Positions 29,131-29,583 of a DNA stretch of 29,583 nt are shown here, piece by piece; position 1 is the first letter of the stretch, and each line of letters opens with the position of its first letter. Location of the stretch: NCBI GenBank assembly GCA_002803225.1, contig NXFV01000210.1, positions 1 through 29,583 of the forward strand, given 5' to 3'. Position numbers and translations under genes: made by a program. Under the pieces are notes generated by a model. That model saw nothing but the letters and a program-made list of their open reading frames with translations, did not search any database and was not told where the DNA came from. The stretch is from Gamarada debralockiae (taxonomy: Eukaryota; Ascomycota; Leotiomycetes; Helotiales; Hyphodiscaceae).

Positions 29131-29407
29131 AGGACAGTCTCGCCCTAGGTATAGAAGCGCTTTTCTGAGTCTCAGTATCCAAACAATCCTTCTTCAGCCT
29201 ATTTCAAAACTAGCTTTCCCAACACTCTCTTAATCCTCGCACGAGTTTCAACCGAAAACTTCTACTTATAAATTTACCGATTGGAAACTCTACAATTGCA
29301 CTTTACCTCCTTAATTGTGTCTTCATTAGAGCGTAGCACAATATGGCCGCTAAACTGAGCCTGAGATTGTTTTGTATGACTTGGCCTGTAATCGTGGGCC
29401 TTAACGA

Positions 29408-29441
29408 CCCACTAATTTTCGGCTGCGCACGAATTAGTGGG
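29408..29441. repeat. Hairpin with 10-bp perfect arms
   Basis: CCCACTAATT and AATTAGTGGG are exact reverse complements with a 14-base GC-rich spacer. ATTAGTGGG also appears near 28985, beside the 16-bp palindrome. Confidence 0.8.
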
Positions 29442-29583
29442 CTTCAGCAATACGGTCGTTTTTCATCAAATCCGGTCGATTTTTCTGACCTTAATTCTTG
29501 AATAATTAATTAAATATCAACAATATAACTTAAAAGCTCTTAGAGTTAAGGGTTTAAATAAATAAATCTATAAAATAATATAT
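29442..29583. other. Start of a second AT-rich block
   Basis: From about 29480 the sequence turns strongly AT-rich, with many TTAATTAA-type words to the end of the window, like the first 7.8 kb. No gene is visible. Confidence 0.55.

Noticed and set aside
28973..29182. 69-codon minus-strand frame
   Set aside because: It spans the 16-bp and 22-bp palindromes and has an Arg/Ser-rich composition without a motif; more likely non-coding.

Overview
The window looks like a filamentous ascomycete (Pezizomycotina) chromosome. Short GT-AG introns of about 50-175 bp interrupt the genes, and the gene families are fungal: HET domain, an OYE-type flavin oxidoreductase, a fungal-type protein kinase and an extended SDR. 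There is also a chromodomain-bearing Ty3/Gypsy retrotransposon with the marks of repeat-induced point mutation (RIP): transitions only, much TpA, little CpA/TpG, CpG kept. A leotiomycete would fit, but that placement is inference.

Layout. Bases 1-7800 are an AT-rich block. It holds a complete but dead Gypsy/chromovirus insertion (409-5269, minus strand) with two 222-bp LTRs and a TATAT target duplication. The element lies inside a degenerate tandem array of about 180-bp units (5275-5850), followed by a RIP-damaged minus-strand reading frame I cannot identify (6038-7455). From 7800 to about 28800 the base composition is ordinary, but many genes are broken. In order: a HET-domain pseudogene with three recognisable introns (9120-11141), a small terminal-inverted-repeat element (11452-11719), an intact protein kinase (12373-13546, one intron), a small Cys-containing predicted protein (13830-14240), an extended-SDR pseudogene with a diverged duplicate of its 3' end (14656-15920), a long stretch without convincing genes (15930-18690), an intact 675-residue RRM-type protein (18691-20718), two decayed members of the same RRM family on the same strand (21510-22800 and 23708-24897), a fold-back repeat between them (23019-23308), a pogo/Fot1-like miniature element (25550-26058), and an intact OYE-family flavin oxidoreductase (27280-28633, one intron). 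The last 750 bases are rich in perfect or near-perfect palindromes and run into a second AT-rich block.

I see no operon or coherent pathway. The best supported functional genes are the kinase, the RRM protein and the OYE enzyme. The rest reads as a gene graveyard between two RIP-affected repeat blocks, with local gene duplication (RRM family, SDR 3' end) followed by decay. No tRNA, rRNA or CRISPR array is supported.
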